Of a stretch of DNA of 15,769 bases, positions 14,712-15,769 are shown one piece after another; the first letter of the stretch is position 1, and the number at the start of each line of letters is the position of its first letter. The stretch is from Deltaproteobacteria bacterium (GTDB taxonomy: Bacteria; Desulfobacterota; Desulfobacteria; Desulfobacterales; SURF-15). A program made the position numbers and the translations under genes. The notes beneath the pieces were generated by a model. The model saw nothing but the letters and a program-made list of their open reading frames with translations. It had not been told where the DNA came from and ran no database searches. Location: contig JAHEHB010000080.1 in the NCBI GenBank assembly GCA_024644775.1, positions 1 to 15,769 on the forward strand, written 5' to 3'.

Positions 14712-15684
14712 AGGGGTAGAAACGATCCGGCAGTTCCAGAACAAAGCAGAGCCGGTTGTTAAAAATAAACCAACGGTCAGCGTCACCAGCTTGATGGCTG
14801 CCATGGCTGCCGAACTGGTGTCGGTTGTGGGGAAAAAAGGTATCATCGTATTGGATGCCTATTTTGCCGTTGGACCTGTGTTTTTAATTTTAAGGCAGAT
14901 TCTGGACGGCGGTGGAAACCGTTTACTTCATATCGTCACACGGGCCAAAAGCAATGTTGTTGGCTACAAGGACCCGCCACCTAAAACCGGTCGTCCTGGT
15001 AGGCCGCGGCAATACGGGGCCAAACTAAAGCTTATGGATCTATTTGAGACCATGGACGAGTGTTTTGAACAAATAACGGTTGAAATTTACGGCCGATCTG
15101 AAACAGTCTCCGTTCTATGCCAGGATTTGATATGGAAACCGATTAAAGAAAAGATCCGCTTTGTTCTTGTTCGCGACGGCTCAGATTGCTTCATTTTAAT
15201 GTGTTCTGATTTGACCCTGTCGGCTCATGATATCATACTGGCTTACAGTTATCGGTTTAAGATCGAAGTCAGCTTCAAGGTGTTAAAACACCTGATAGGT
15301 GCATTTTTCTATCGCTTTTGGACCAGTGCCTGGCCACGCATTGGCAAGCGAAATACGAGTGATTTATCTGCAGTCGGTGATCAGCGTTCTCGTAGATTAA
15401 TCAGGCAGACAACAAACGCCATTGAAGCTTTTGTAAATTTTGGCTGCATTGCCACTGGCATTCTTCAAATCGTTTCTCTGAATTTCCATGAAACGATTTG
15501 GAAGAAGTACCTTGGATGGCTCCGAACGGTAACCTCGACGATCCCTTCAGAAGAAGTTGTCAAGTCAGTCATCCAGGAGGAGTACTACCATAATTTTCGC
15601 GTTTTCAGCAATAGCGCGATTTATCGAATAATTGTGTCAAAGAGCAGAGAACGCACAGACTATGTGTTGCCTTGGGCCGCATGA
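14677..15684 (+). CDS. IS4-like DDE transposase, C-terminal part (+1 frame)
   Basis: The second frame of the same transposase, continuous from the A9 run to TGA 15684; a TTG at 14791 is the first start-like codon, but independent initiation is unlikely. It holds the second catalytic aspartate in GIIVLDAYFAVGP and the third catalytic residue within an exact IS4 signature Y-x2-R-x3-E-x6-K (YSYRFKIEVSFKVLK). VTRAKSNVVGYKDPP and GRPGRPRQYGAKLKL precede the insertion region. The C-terminus (HLIGAFFYRFWTSAWP, then NAIEAFVNFGCIATGILQIV) appears complete. It is either the product of transcriptional slippage or a broken half; the intact DDE and YREK residues argue for a recently active element. Confidence 0.82.
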   Translation: MFCIPLCAELHEGVETIRQFQNKAEPVVKNKPTVSVTSLMAAMAAELVSVVGKKGIIVLDAYFAVGPVFLILRQILDGGGNRLLHIVTRAKSNVVGYKDPPPKTGRPGRPRQYGAKLKLMDLFETMDECFEQITVEIYGRSETVSVLCQDLIWKPIKEKIRFVLVRDGSDCFILMCSDLTLSAHDIILAYSYRFKIEVSFKVLKHLIGAFFYRFWTSAWPRIGKRNTSDLSAVGDQRSRRLIRQTTNAIEAFVNFGCIATGILQIVSLNFHETIWKKYLGWLRTVTSTIPSEEVVKSVIQEEYYHNFRVFSNSAIYRIIVSKSRERTDYVLPWAA

Positions 15685-15769
15685 CGGCTCAAAACTTTAG
15701 ACTGTTAAGCGACGTAACGAGAATCCCTATTTTCTAAACTTAAATTTTTGTCGAAATACCGAACGGGCG
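15685..15769. other. Right flank of the insertion sequence
   Basis: After the transposase stop there are 50 bases of non-coding IS sequence, including the candidate right end (about 15717-15735), then AAACTT and 28 bases to the window edge. Translating on from the putative target site does not give recognisable aminopeptidase-like sequence. No gene can be called here. Confidence 0.4.

Larger units (their letters stand above)
13700..15735. mobile_element. IS4-like insertion sequence with winged-helix passenger gene (ends approximate)
   Basis: The unit contains a promoter, a small winged-helix gene and a transposase with the IS4 YREK signature. Candidate ends are GAGAGTCCAAGGTTCTCAT on the left (from 13700) and, reading the opposite strand from 15735, AGAAAATAGGGATTCTCGT; they agree at about 12 of 19 positions with one gap, strongest at TTCTC. 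AAACTT flanks both sides (13694-13699 and 15736-15741) and could be a 6-bp target duplication. The left boundary coincides with the break in the aminopeptidase-like gene. Sequence after 15741 does not obviously resume that gene, so the ends remain tentative. Confidence 0.6.

Noticed and set aside
13741..15718. Shorter IS ends at the 8-bp inverted pair GTTACGTC/GACGTAAC (13741-13748 and 15711-15718)
   Set aside because: The match does not extend beyond eight core bases and would leave the truncated gene tail (13697-13740) unexplained; the outer ends near 13700 and 15735 fit the gene break better.
1..15769. CRISPR arrays, tRNA or rRNA genes
   Set aside because: No regularly spaced direct repeats of CRISPR type and no tRNA- or rRNA-like sequence was seen by eye in the intergenic regions; a covariance-model scan was not possible here.

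Overview
The window looks like a bacterial chromosome fragment of moderate GC content. Gene style (Shine-Dalgarno-led operons, a complete Dpp/Opp-type importer, an IS4-like element, short dispersed repeats) suggests a Gram-negative anaerobe, perhaps Desulfobacterota. That assignment is an impression from family resemblance only; there is no rRNA or marker gene here.

Layout. (1) Bases 3-1974, plus strand: the 3' part of an isocitrate/isopropylmalate dehydrogenase-family gene, a PPC/DUF296 gene that seems to lack its N-terminus, and a VOC (glyoxalase-fold) gene. The last two lie between two directly oriented copies of a short repeat (1140-1171 and 2080-2111) and end at a 42-bp perfect palindrome that can terminate from both sides. 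(2) Bases 2136-10603, minus strand: a long run of co-directional genes. In transcription order it holds two importer ATPases (DppD- and DppF-like), the substrate-binding protein, two permeases, an Asp/Glu/hydantoin racemase-family protein, a broken DUF1177-like gene, an unrecognised 274-residue protein with a C-terminal Cys/His cluster, and an EamA-type exporter. (3) Bases 10604-11094: a divergent control region with opposed promoter candidates, a run of hairpins and a possible 44-codon ORF. (4) Bases 11095-13720, plus strand: a PepD-type M20 dipeptidase, a second racemase-family protein, and the N-terminal third of a protein resembling M29 aminopeptidases or NicX. (5) Bases about 13700-15735: an insertion sequence carrying a winged-helix gene and a DDE transposase split by a frameshift at an A9 run. 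The IS starts where the aminopeptidase-like gene breaks off.

How the genes fit together (inference): the divergent cluster reads as a locus for importing and breaking down a peptide-like compound. The importer brings it in, PepD and the M29-like enzyme would hydrolyse it, and the two racemases would act on chiral amino acid, hydantoin or related products. Two racemases plus the DUF1177-like and 274-residue genes point to an unusual substrate rather than ordinary dipeptides. The locus is partly decayed: the DUF1177-like gene is broken and the last plus-strand gene is cut at the IS.
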